Source of the DNA: Candidatus Coatesiibacteriota bacterium
Lineage (GTDB): Bacteria; B130-G9
Reading direction: 5' to 3'
Length of the DNA stretch: 5,256 nt
Assembly (NCBI GenBank): GCA_016929465.1
Contig: JAFGIT010000141.1
Location: forward strand, 1-5,256
The position numbers and the translations under genes are program-made. How positions within the stretch are numbered: position 1 is the stretch's first letter; every line of letters starts with the position of its first letter. Below, one piece after another: positions 1 through 5,256 of the stretch. The notes beneath the pieces were generated by a model. The model was not told the origin of the DNA. It did no database searches and worked only from the letters and a program-made list of their open reading frames with translations.

Positions 1-13
1 ATCTGCAACGTAA

Positions 14-45
14 CCACCGAGGGAATTTGTTTGTTCCCTCGATGG
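14..45 (-). terminator. Probable terminator hairpin downstream of the TonB-dependent receptor gene
   Basis: Seen: an inverted repeat with arms at 14-25 and 34-45. Eleven of twelve positions pair; the mismatch is 17/42, and the inner eight base pairs (18-25 with 34-41) are perfect. The loop is eight bases (26-33). It lies about 40 bp past the receptor stop codon, where a transcription terminator is expected. On the minus strand the bases after the stem (13 down to 1) are only modestly T-rich, so the usual U-tract is weak. It may act as a poor intrinsic terminator, a 3'-end stabilising hairpin, or a shared terminator with a convergent gene outside the window. Confidence 0.5.
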
Positions 46-86
46 CGCTCGGACCGCGGTGCTTCCTCTATCCGTTGAGTCCCCTC

Positions 87-2603
87 TTAGAACTCGAACT
101 TCATACCGAATAACAGGCGACGCCCTGCTTCATACCCACCCGGCTCGCCCTTAAGCTCATCCATATAAGATACATTGCGATGGTCGAACAGGTTGTAGGA
201 CTGGACCATCAGGCTCAGAGTATAATCTCTAACTTTGAACTCCTTGAGAAGGGTGAGGTCGAACGTGCTGTAATAAGGCTCCCTCTCCTCGTTTGGATTA
301 TCATCCTCACGCTCCAGCTGGTCGGTCTCCTCATTCCTCACGAGATAGCTTCGAGTATATGGGAAGCCCGAATTCCAGCTATAGACACCATTGAGGTTTA
401 TGTCGTAGGGAAGCTCGATATTAAAGGAAACCGCGAGTGCATGGCGCAGGTCCCAATCGAGCCAGGCCTCGCTACCTGTCATGTTGCCGTATCTGTCGAT
501 GCCGATCGACTTCGCCTCTTGATAGGTGTAGGATGCTCGCCCCTCGAAACGCTTGCTGAAAGCCTTCTTGATCGTCACCTCGGCGCCGCGAGCCCACGCT
601 CCGGCAACGTTCATCAACTGCCATTCGTCGATGGCTGGATCAGGGTTGACATCCACACTTTGGAGTAGGTCCTGCATGTCCTTGTCGTAATAGGTGAGCT
701 CAATAGTGACATCCGGGAAGACTTCTCGCTCGATCCCGAACTCAAAAGCCTTGTTGATCGGGTTCGACAATCCGGATGCCCCTTTATAATGGTCGAAAAA
801 CATTGTTCCAGCCAATGAAGCAGTCGACCCATACTCGAAGACACTCTCGCTAGGCTGCGACATCGCGTCCATTAGCGGAATAACCTGGAAGAACCAACCA
901 TACTGCACGCGGATTCTGGTCTTATCATCCGGAGTATATGTCAAGCCGAGACGGGGCGAGAATTCGCTACCATTGTTCGCCTCTTGCCAGTCGTACCTAA
1001 AGCCATAATTCAGAAAGATCGGTAGGTCGTATTTCTCGTCCAGGCTCCATCTGTCTTGAATATACGCGCCGCCATAGTGAGTGTCCCAGTCGTCTTTCAG
1101 CATATAAAAGTGCTGCTTGCCGAAGTAGCTGATCTGGGCAGGGTCGGCGCTCCAATCCTCGCGGTAGAGTAGAATGTAATAGGGCAATTGTACATTCTCA
1201 CCTTCGTAATCGACGTACACGCAGGACACACCTGCTCTGAAGCGATGGTCATCCTTGATCCAGGTGATGCTGGAATTGATGAATCCGTTGTAAACCTCTC
1301 TCCACTGCCAGTTATAATAGTCACCTCGGCCGCTGCCGTACTGCTTCTCTGGAGACCAACGAGCTTCATCCCAAACACGCACGTATGACCATGGCGAATA
1401 GTCACGCCAGTCCATGTCCTCGACCTTTGCCTCGAGATACATCCGGCCGTAGCCGATGATGCTTTCCAGGACCACCTCGGGCGTGAAGGTATGCGTATGG
1501 TTTACGGAAAGGAAATTGTAGTCGAATTTCATCGTGTAGAGATGAACGGGCTCGATGAAATCGACGCCTGGTCTCGTATCGACGGAATTGAAGAAGTATT
1601 GAATTACGAACTTGTCATCGATGCCGGCCTGCCAGGTGAACTTGGCCATGCCGCCCATTTCCGTCCATGTGCTGTCGCTATAGTCATCCTGCGGCCAATC
1701 CGCGGTTGGGAACATGCGCTTGTTATCCTCGAGCTCGAACGACATGAAGAAGTTGAGCTTCTCGGGAATTATTGGTCCCTTGAGGGTGAAACCAGGATTG
1801 CGGCTTCGCCAGTCGTAATCGACTCCGTCAAGCCTGTCGCTCTGGTAGTTGAAATGGACATCGCCATGGAAGGTGTCGGTTCCGCTCTTGGTCACGACAT
1901 TGACCATACCAGACATGTTGCCGCCATATTCAGCGTCGTATCCACCGGTGATGACTTCCATCTTCTCGACGGCATTCATATTGACATTCGTGCCATAACC
2001 ACCGGTCACGGGGTCTTGAGCATTCATGCCGTCAACCTTGAATCCCACTTCTCCCGTACGGCCACCACGGATATGGACGTTCTGGTCACGATCGACGAGC
2101 GTGCCAGGAAGAATCTTGAGGGCGTTCTGATAGGCCCGACCTTGAATTGGCATATCCTCGATATAGTCGCCATCGATTACGTCTGAGGTTCCAGAGACTT
2201 CCTTCTCGATCAGAGGATTGGTCGCAACTACCTCGATCTCCTTCTCGATGGCTGTCTGCTGCTCCAGCTGAACAGTCACAACGGCTGTTCTATCCATCAA
2301 TACACTTATGTCAGTAACCTTCTTCTTCAGATAGCCAACGTACACAACCTCGATTGTGTAGGTTCCAGGGGGAAGGCCAGCCCGGACGAACTTGCCGTCT
2401 TGATCAGCGGAAAAAGCATAGGGCTTCAGGAGGGCGGGGCCAGATATCAATATGTCAGCGAAGGGAAGCGGTTCCCCGGTCGAGGCATCTTTGACCTCAC
2501 CTTTTATTGCACCGGTAATACCGCATTGTGCGGGTACTGAAAGGGCGAGCCCTATAAACAGCCCCACGAATAAAACCAATAGGCGCGTAAATAAACTCTT
2601 CAC
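87..2603 (-). CDS. TonB-dependent outer-membrane receptor with N-terminal carboxypeptidase-regulatory-like domain
   Basis: This is a complete 838-residue outer-membrane active transporter; such proteins import a bound ligand using energy passed on by TonB-ExbB-ExbD. Residues 1-25 look like a Sec signal peptide (MKSLFTRLL, a hydrophobic run, then VPA before the likely cut). Residues about 30-115 resemble a carboxypeptidase-regulatory-like beta-sandwich (GEVKDASTGEPLPFADI, then LPPGTYTIEVVYVGY). A TonB-box-like stretch, EIEVVAT, lies at 122-128. The plug spans about 135-242, with LPGTLVDRDQNVHIRGGR, FKVDGMNAQDP and GGNMSGMVNVVTKSG. The remainder is an aromatic-rich beta-barrel ending in KFEF, with the terminal Phe typical of outer-membrane barrels. 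The start is GTG at 2603; an in-frame TAG abuts it upstream (2604-2606), so no earlier start is possible, and AGGAG (2612-2616) is well spaced. The ligand cannot be read from sequence. No SusD-like or ABC partner is present, so it looks like a stand-alone Oar-like receptor rather than a SusC/D pair. Confidence 0.95.
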   Translation of the reverse strand: MKSLFTRLLVLFVGLFIGLALSVPAQCGITGAIKGEVKDASTGEPLPFADILISGPALLKPYAFSADQDGKFVRAGLPPGTYTIEVVYVGYLKKKVTDISVLMDRTAVVTVQLEQQTAIEKEIEVVATNPLIEKEVSGTSDVIDGDYIEDMPIQGRAYQNALKILPGTLVDRDQNVHIRGGRTGEVGFKVDGMNAQDPVTGGYGTNVNMNAVEKMEVITGGYDAEYGGNMSGMVNVVTKSGTDTFHGDVHFNYQSDRLDGVDYDWRSRNPGFTLKGPIIPEKLNFFMSFELEDNKRMFPTADWPQDDYSDSTWTEMGGMAKFTWQAGIDDKFVIQYFFNSVDTRPGVDFIEPVHLYTMKFDYNFLSVNHTHTFTPEVVLESIIGYGRMYLEAKVEDMDWRDYSPWSYVRVWDEARWSPEKQYGSGRGDYYNWQWREVYNGFINSSITWIKDDHRFRAGVSCVYVDYEGENVQLPYYILLYREDWSADPAQISYFGKQHFYMLKDDWDTHYGGAYIQDRWSLDEKYDLPIFLNYGFRYDWQEANNGSEFSPRLGLTYTPDDKTRIRVQYGWFFQVIPLMDAMSQPSESVFEYGSTASLAGTMFFDHYKGASGLSNPINKAFEFGIEREVFPDVTIELTYYDKDMQDLLQSVDVNPDPAIDEWQLMNVAGAWARGAEVTIKKAFSKRFEGRASYTYQEAKSIGIDRYGNMTGSEAWLDWDLRHALAVSFNIELPYDINLNGVYSWNSGFPYTRSYLVRNEETDQLEREDDNPNEEREPYYSTFDLTLLKEFKVRDYTLSLMVQSYNLFDHRNVSYMDELKGEPGGYEAGRRLLFGMKFEF

Positions 2604-2610
2604 CTAAACG

Positions 2611-2616
2611 TCTCCT
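2611..2616 (-). promoter_or_regulatory. Ribosome binding site of the receptor gene
   Basis: The minus strand reads AGGAGA here, seven bases before the GTG start codon. Together with the in-frame stop abutting the start, this fixes the translation start. A second, stronger-looking AGGAGG lies further upstream at 2636-2641 (minus strand). It is too far away to serve this start and may be incidental. Confidence 0.75.
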
Positions 2617-2773
2617 GTCAAATTAATATTGTATGCCTCCTGCACTCCAGGCCATCGCGCTCGAAGAAGAGCAATTGACGCGAAATGCGAAAACCAAAAC
2701 TACCGATGAATGACCTACGAGATACGCGCAGGGACAAATTCACCTTACACCGATTATACTCGGCTTCCGCCAA

Positions 2774-2802
2774 ATCCTATGAACAATACTGTTGACTGTC
2801 AA
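2774..2802 (-). promoter_or_regulatory. Candidate sigma-70-type promoter for the receptor gene
   Basis: Read on the minus strand, an exact TTGACA (2797-2802) is followed after a 17-base spacer by TAGGAT (2774-2779), which matches TATAAT at four of six positions. Transcription would start near 2767 and give a leader of about 160 bases before the GTG. The -35 box lies inside the right half of the 31-bp palindrome, so a protein bound there would be expected to block it. A perfect minus-strand TATAAT at 2753-2758 has no good -35 partner and is the main alternative. The call assumes that the host uses housekeeping promoters close to the E. coli consensus. Confidence 0.45.
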
Positions 2803-2812
2803 CAGTTTTGTT
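2782..2812. promoter_or_regulatory. 31-bp palindrome, probable operator in the divergent intergenic region
   Basis: Seen: fifteen-base arms (2782-2796 and 2798-2812) around a single central T at 2797. Fourteen of fifteen pairs match and the innermost nine are perfect; the half-site core is CTGTTGAC/GTCAACAG. A one-base centre and twofold symmetry suit binding by a dimeric helix-turn-helix repressor better than an RNA hairpin. It overlaps a candidate receptor promoter on the minus strand. Alternative: read on the plus strand, the T-rich right arm could form a weak intrinsic terminator, but no plus-strand gene upstream would need one. The regulator is not encoded in this window. Confidence 0.55.
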
Positions 2813-2978
2813 TGGGAGGTTGATTGGGATAGCGTGTGGATTCGATTAAGTCTAGGCCATTCGTGTACCGAAGTTCAGGGCGTCATTTGTCCTTACGCCG
2901 GCGAATATCGTGAGAATGGATTGATGAGTCTCGTCGATCCGGCGACATCTAATGCGCGCATTGATCTTAACTTGTGTT

Positions 2979-3006
2979 TTGGCTTGCTCGGTGCCAAGAA
3001 TATAAT
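2979..3006 (+). promoter_or_regulatory. Candidate promoter of the sppA operon
   Basis: TTGGCT (2979-2984, four of six matches to TTGACA), a 16-base spacer, then a perfect TATAAT (3001-3006). Transcription would begin near 3013, leaving a leader of about 47 bases. A second perfect TATAAT at 3015-3020 lacks a good -35 box but could give a second start. The position just ahead of a four-gene cluster fits an operon promoter. Confidence 0.5.
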
Positions 3007-3043
3007 CAGTGGAATATAATAGATTCGGCATCCAATAAATTCA

Positions 3044-3050
3044 TAAGGAG
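3044..3050 (+). promoter_or_regulatory. Ribosome binding site of sppA
   Basis: TAAGGAG lies nine bases before the GTG at 3060. It supports this non-ATG start over the internal ATG at codon 7, which would remove part of the N-terminal membrane anchor. Confidence 0.8.
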
Positions 3051-3059
3051 AACACCTTC

Positions 3060-4088
3060 GTGAAAAAGTCGATATTCATGGGAATCATCCTTCTATTGTG
3101 TCTCGCCTCGGTCGTAATTGGCCTGATGATGCTTCAAAAAGGCACTCCTCGCTATCGAGAGAGTTCCATGGATCGAATTGCGGGCGCTGTCGAGAGGAGA
3201 CTCGGCAAATTCGAGCCGAGAATCGGCCCCGGCGTCGGCCTGATTCGGGTGTTCGGTGCGATTACCTATAGCGAGTCTCAAGGCTTTTTGGAGGCCTATC
3301 CTCGGGGCGCGCTCAGGACGATCCGGGAGCTTCGTCAGCTCAGGAAAGACGAAGATGTAAAAGCCATCGTCATTCAGATAAACAGCCCCGGAGGGACGGT
3401 TGGGAGCGTTCAGGAGATATGCCACGAGATAAAGCTCGCGCGGGAAGCGGGGAAAAAGGTCATCGCGTCGGTGGCGGATATGGCCTTTTCCGGGGGCTAT
3501 TACATCGCGTCAGCGTGTGACGAGATAATAGCCAATCCTGGTTCTCTGACTGGCAGTATCGGCGTGATAATAGTGGGGGCAGACCTGCAGAGGCTCCTGG
3601 AGATGCTCGGCATCAAGTTCAATGTCATCAAGAGCGGCAAGCACAAGGACATCATGGCGTATTGGCGAGACATGACGGACGAGGAGAGGAATCTCCTCCA
3701 GACCCTCATAATGGACTGCTATCAGCAGTTTGTGAGCGCGGTCTCGGAGGGTAGAGGAATCTCCATCGAGCAGGTCCTTCCGCTTGCCGATGGACGGATA
3801 TTCTCGGGTGTACAGGCGATTGAGAACCATCTCATCGACAGCCTTGGAACGCTCGATGATGCGCTCAGGAGGGCCGCGGATCTTTCAGGCATCAAAGGAG
3901 ACCCGAACATCATCTACCCGACAATTGAGCCGTTCGAGCACTTCTTCAGATTTCTGGACGCCAGGTTCGGGAAGAAGGCCCTGTTAGGTGACGTGGTTGG
4001 CGTCGAATTCGACTCCCCGATTCAGTATCGAGCAGATATCGGCGCTCCTGAGGCGGCCTTCATCTATCCAAATAACGGCGGCAGGTAG
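3060..4088 (+). CDS. sppA: Signal peptide peptidase SppA (S49 family, short membrane-anchored form)
   Basis: A 342-residue serine-lysine protease. The family degrades signal peptides left in the membrane after secretion, with the catalytic part outside the cytoplasmic membrane. Residues 7-25 form one membrane anchor. The peptidase region runs from about 60 to 280: a strand with GLIRVFGAI, the oxyanion-loop motif INSPGGTVG at about 107-115, the nucleophile Ser144 in MAFSGGYY, then NPGSLTGSIGVI, and the general base Lys196 in KSGKHKD. The 52-residue Ser-Lys distance equals that of Bacillus subtilis SppA (Ser147/Lys199). The later ADGRIFSG motif is also typical. The length matches the single-domain form (about 335), not the 600-residue tandem E. 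coli type. The last 55-60 residues are a variable tail; in B. subtilis SppA the C-terminal tail occupies the active sites. The start is GTG with a good ribosome binding site. It is the first gene of a tight cluster, 11 bp before the next. Confidence 0.95.
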   Translation: MKKSIFMGIILLLCLASVVIGLMMLQKGTPRYRESSMDRIAGAVERRLGKFEPRIGPGVGLIRVFGAITYSESQGFLEAYPRGALRTIRELRQLRKDEDVKAIVIQINSPGGTVGSVQEICHEIKLAREAGKKVIASVADMAFSGGYYIASACDEIIANPGSLTGSIGVIIVGADLQRLLEMLGIKFNVIKSGKHKDIMAYWRDMTDEERNLLQTLIMDCYQQFVSAVSEGRGISIEQVLPLADGRIFSGVQAIENHLIDSLGTLDDALRRAADLSGIKGDPNIIYPTIEPFEHFFRFLDARFGKKALLGDVVGVEFDSPIQYRADIGAPEAAFIYPNNGGR

Positions 4089-4099
4089 GGGGGATTACG

Positions 4100-4747
4100 A
4101 TGCAAAGTGAATTCTCTATGCAGTACGAAGACCGTGCTCCGGCCGTGCGGTCTGAAAGTGGTCTCGCCATCCTATACGACCAGCTGAGTGCGCCCAAGAG
4201 TGCTGTCGAGGCCATCGCGGAAAAGCGGCCATTCGGCTTGGCCATATTCGTTCTGATACTATCGGTCATCAGCAAGGTCGCTGCGGGACTAATCGTGCCA
4301 TCGAATGCGGGGGTATTCAGTGACATATCCCTCTTCATTCTATTGTGCTTCGCGCAGATAGTCATAACGGCCGTATTCACGATTCTCGCTGCCAGCGTCT
4401 ATCACTTCGCGGCGACGAATGAATACAAACTCGGGGATGTCAGGGTCCTCTTCATCCTGATCTCAGTCTGCCTTCTGCCGGATGTCTTCTCTGCTCCGAT
4501 TGCCCTGATCTTGAACTGGCTTCCTTGGGCCAATACTGAATCGTTGTGGTTTGTCTCTTTAGTGACGCTTTGGATCTGGGGAGTCGTTCTGCAGATAATT
4601 GCGGTTAAGAATTACTACTCCATATCTGCGGGAAGGTCTCTCTTTGCGGTGATTCTGCCATTTATTCTCTTGTCGGCGCTCGGTATGGGCGGCTTCCTTC
4701 TGGTATTTACCTATTTGATGAGCTCCATCAAGGCTCTCGTGGGCTGA
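4100..4747 (+). CDS. Yip1-family-like five-helix membrane protein
   Basis: A 215-residue integral membrane protein. After a polar cytoplasmic-looking N-terminus (1-42), five hydrophobic segments lie at about 45-67, 76-102, 113-140, 147-168 and 180-206. The pattern, with APKSAVEAIAEKRPFG just before the first helix and WGVVLQIIAVKNYYSISAGRS between the last two in outline, resembles bacterial Yip1-domain proteins. The bacterial role of that family is poorly known; no catalytic residues are evident. The ATG at 4100 follows a G-rich run (4088-4093) that can act as a ribosome binding site and begins 11 bp after the sppA stop, so the two are almost certainly co-transcribed. The family call rests on helix count and motif style, so an unrelated five-helix family remains possible. 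Confidence 0.75.
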   Translation: MQSEFSMQYEDRAPAVRSESGLAILYDQLSAPKSAVEAIAEKRPFGLAIFVLILSVISKVAAGLIVPSNAGVFSDISLFILLCFAQIVITAVFTILAASVYHFAATNEYKLGDVRVLFILISVCLLPDVFSAPIALILNWLPWANTESLWFVSLVTLWIWGVVLQIIAVKNYYSISAGRSLFAVILPFILLSALGMGGFLLVFTYLMSSIKALVG

Positions 4748-4770
4748 AGCTCCCGGATAGCGACGCAGAC

Positions 4771-5226
4771 TTGTTCTCTGATAGTTACAAATGGCTGAAG
4801 ATTAGCCTGCCAATGGCGGCTATGGTTGCGATGTGCATATATTCTGGCATTGCCGGTCCAAAGCTACTGCCCGATTTCGTCGATTATCTCAAGGAGCCGG
4901 CGCGGTTTGACGGACAGCATCTCATGGTTCAGTTTACGCAGGTCAAGACATACCTGGGAGCTGACAGATTCGTCGTCCAGGACATCCGTGGGCACAGGAT
5001 CGAGGTCGAGGGGAGAATCCCGCCCGGGCAGGAGGGGTGCTTCATATCGTTCGAGGCCGAATTCAAAAGCCCCGGATATCTGATCCTAAAGGACAGATGG
5101 CACATCTATGCGCGAGATACCGAGAAGCTGGTAGTCTCTGCCGTGGGCTTAATCGGCGTCGCGGCATTTTTCTTGCGGAGGTTCAGATTCAACCTGCGCA
5201 GATTGCGATTCGAGGACCGTTTCTAG
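4771..5226 (+). CDS. Small membrane protein with an extracytoplasmic OB-fold-like domain, function unknown
   Basis: A 151-residue protein that I do not recognise by name. A first membrane segment lies at about 11-29 and a second at 119-135, followed by a strongly basic tail (RRFRFNLRRLRF, 136-147) expected to stay in the cytoplasm. The 35-115 region would then lie outside the membrane. It reads as alternating short beta-strands: FDGQHLMVQFTQV, DRFVVQDIRGHRIEVEG, then GCFISFEAEFKSPGYLIL. That order (strand, strand, 'xF.V.D..G..i.V.G', strand) recalls OB-fold proteins such as CcmE, but there is no CcmE heme-binding histidine motif, so the fold is an inference. The start is uncertain: TTG at 4771 has no clear ribosome binding site, and in-frame ATGs at 4813, 4822 and 4831 fall inside the first membrane segment. 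It follows the Yip1-like gene by 23 bp and ends directly before the next start. Confidence 0.8.
   Translation: MFSDSYKWLKISLPMAAMVAMCIYSGIAGPKLLPDFVDYLKEPARFDGQHLMVQFTQVKTYLGADRFVVQDIRGHRIEVEGRIPPGQEGCFISFEAEFKSPGYLILKDRWHIYARDTEKLVVSAVGLIGVAAFFLRRFRFNLRRLRFEDRF
5212..5216 (+). promoter_or_regulatory. Ribosome binding site of the last, truncated gene
   Basis: GAGGA inside the 3' end of the preceding gene lies ten bases before the ATG at 5227. It supports a real start there and translation linked to the upstream gene. Confidence 0.6.
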
Positions 5227-5256
5227 ATGCCGGACCTACTCACGCATGTGCTCGCC
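5227..5256 (+). CDS. Start of a probable membrane-bound metal-dependent hydrolase (YdjM/DUF457-like), cut by the window end
   Basis: Only ten codons are present: MPDLLTHVLA. The ATG directly follows the preceding TAG with no gap, and GAGGA lies at a suitable distance. The M-P-D-L-x-T-H opening, with an early histidine entering a hydrophobic helix, is characteristic of the YdjM/DUF457 family of inner-membrane proteins annotated as metal-dependent hydrolases, where such a histidine is a likely metal ligand. The gene would be the fourth of the sppA cluster. Ten residues cannot prove the family, so this is a pattern-based call. Confidence 0.6.
   Translation, partial: MPDLLTHVLA

Larger units (their letters stand above)
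2604..3059. other. Divergent intergenic region (456 bp)
   Basis: This stretch separates the minus-strand receptor from the plus-strand sppA operon and must hold both sets of start signals. It contains the receptor ribosome binding site, an approximately 160-base putative receptor leader, the 31-bp palindrome, two plus-strand TATAAT boxes (3001-3006 and 3015-3020) and the sppA ribosome binding site. Between about 2820 and 2975 I see only minor short inverted repeats (for example GGCGT at 2879-2883 with ACGCC at 2895-2899) and no convincing gene or known riboswitch. Confidence 0.8.

Noticed and set aside
53-60. Self-complementary ACCGCGGT
   Set aside because: It is only eight bases, a length expected by chance, and has no flanking symmetry.
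180-668. A 162-codon plus-strand open frame opposite the receptor C-terminal barrel
   Set aside because: It is antisense to the real gene, with no family resemblance and no start signals.
1491-2186. A 231-codon plus-strand open frame opposite the receptor plug and barrel
   Set aside because: It lies wholly antisense to a clearly conserved receptor. It has no convincing ribosome binding site and its composition is what the complement of that gene would give.
2521-2530. Cys27 near the end of the receptor signal peptide as a lipoprotein cleavage site
   Set aside because: The residue before the cysteine is Gln rather than Gly, Ala or Ser, so there is no valid lipobox. Ordinary signal peptidase I cleavage after VPA fits better.
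2659-2672. Short hairpin GCTC/GAGC in the receptor leader
   Set aside because: A four-base stem is too short to be meaningful without conservation data.
2604-2812. A Fur (iron) box upstream of the TonB-dependent receptor
   Set aside because: No stretch resembles the GATAAT-repeat pattern. The palindrome core GTTGAC/GTCAAC is a different motif.
2792-3019. A 75-codon plus-strand open frame in the divergent intergenic region
   Set aside because: Its TTG start lies inside the palindrome with no ribosome binding site, its end overlaps the candidate sppA promoter, and the peptide resembles nothing that I recognise. It is best read as a chance open frame.
3093-3913. Several minus-strand open frames (63-110 codons) opposite sppA
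   Set aside because: They overlap one another and the conserved catalytic region of SppA, so they are shadows of the codon use of that gene.

Overview
The window looks like a piece of chromosome from a Gram-negative (outer-membrane-bearing) bacterium. The main evidence is a full-length TonB-dependent outer-membrane receptor of the kind with an N-terminal carboxypeptidase-regulatory-like domain. Its plug style resembles receptors common in Bacteroidota and in uncultivated lineages of the wider FCB assemblage. That placement is an inference from protein style, not a measurement. I see no phage, transposon, CRISPR or RNA gene, and no sign of recent transfer.

Layout. Positions 1-86 hold the 3' flank of the receptor gene, with a 12-bp-arm hairpin that probably terminates it. 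Positions 87-2603 (minus strand) encode the receptor. Positions 2604-3059 form a 456-bp divergent intergenic region. It contains a near-perfect 31-bp palindrome (2782-2812), a candidate minus-strand promoter whose exact TTGACA box lies inside that palindrome, and a candidate plus-strand promoter with a TATAAT box just upstream of the next gene. From 3060 to the window edge, four plus-strand genes are packed with gaps of 11, 23 and 0 bp: a signal peptide peptidase (SppA), a five-helix Yip1-like membrane protein, a small protein with two membrane segments around a putative OB-fold-like domain, and the first ten codons of what looks like a YdjM/DUF457-type membrane metal-dependent hydrolase.

How the genes may work together. 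The plus-strand genes are very likely one operon, and all three readable products are membrane proteins. SppA is a membrane-anchored serine-lysine protease that clears cleaved signal peptides and other membrane peptides. Its tight linkage to three other membrane proteins suggests a cell-envelope maintenance unit, but the joint role is inference. The receptor is transcribed divergently. It imports an unknown ligand and has no visible partner (no SusD-like protein or ABC transporter) inside the window. The most interesting signals are the palindrome over the receptor's candidate promoter and the unrecognised TM-domain-TM protein inside the sppA operon.
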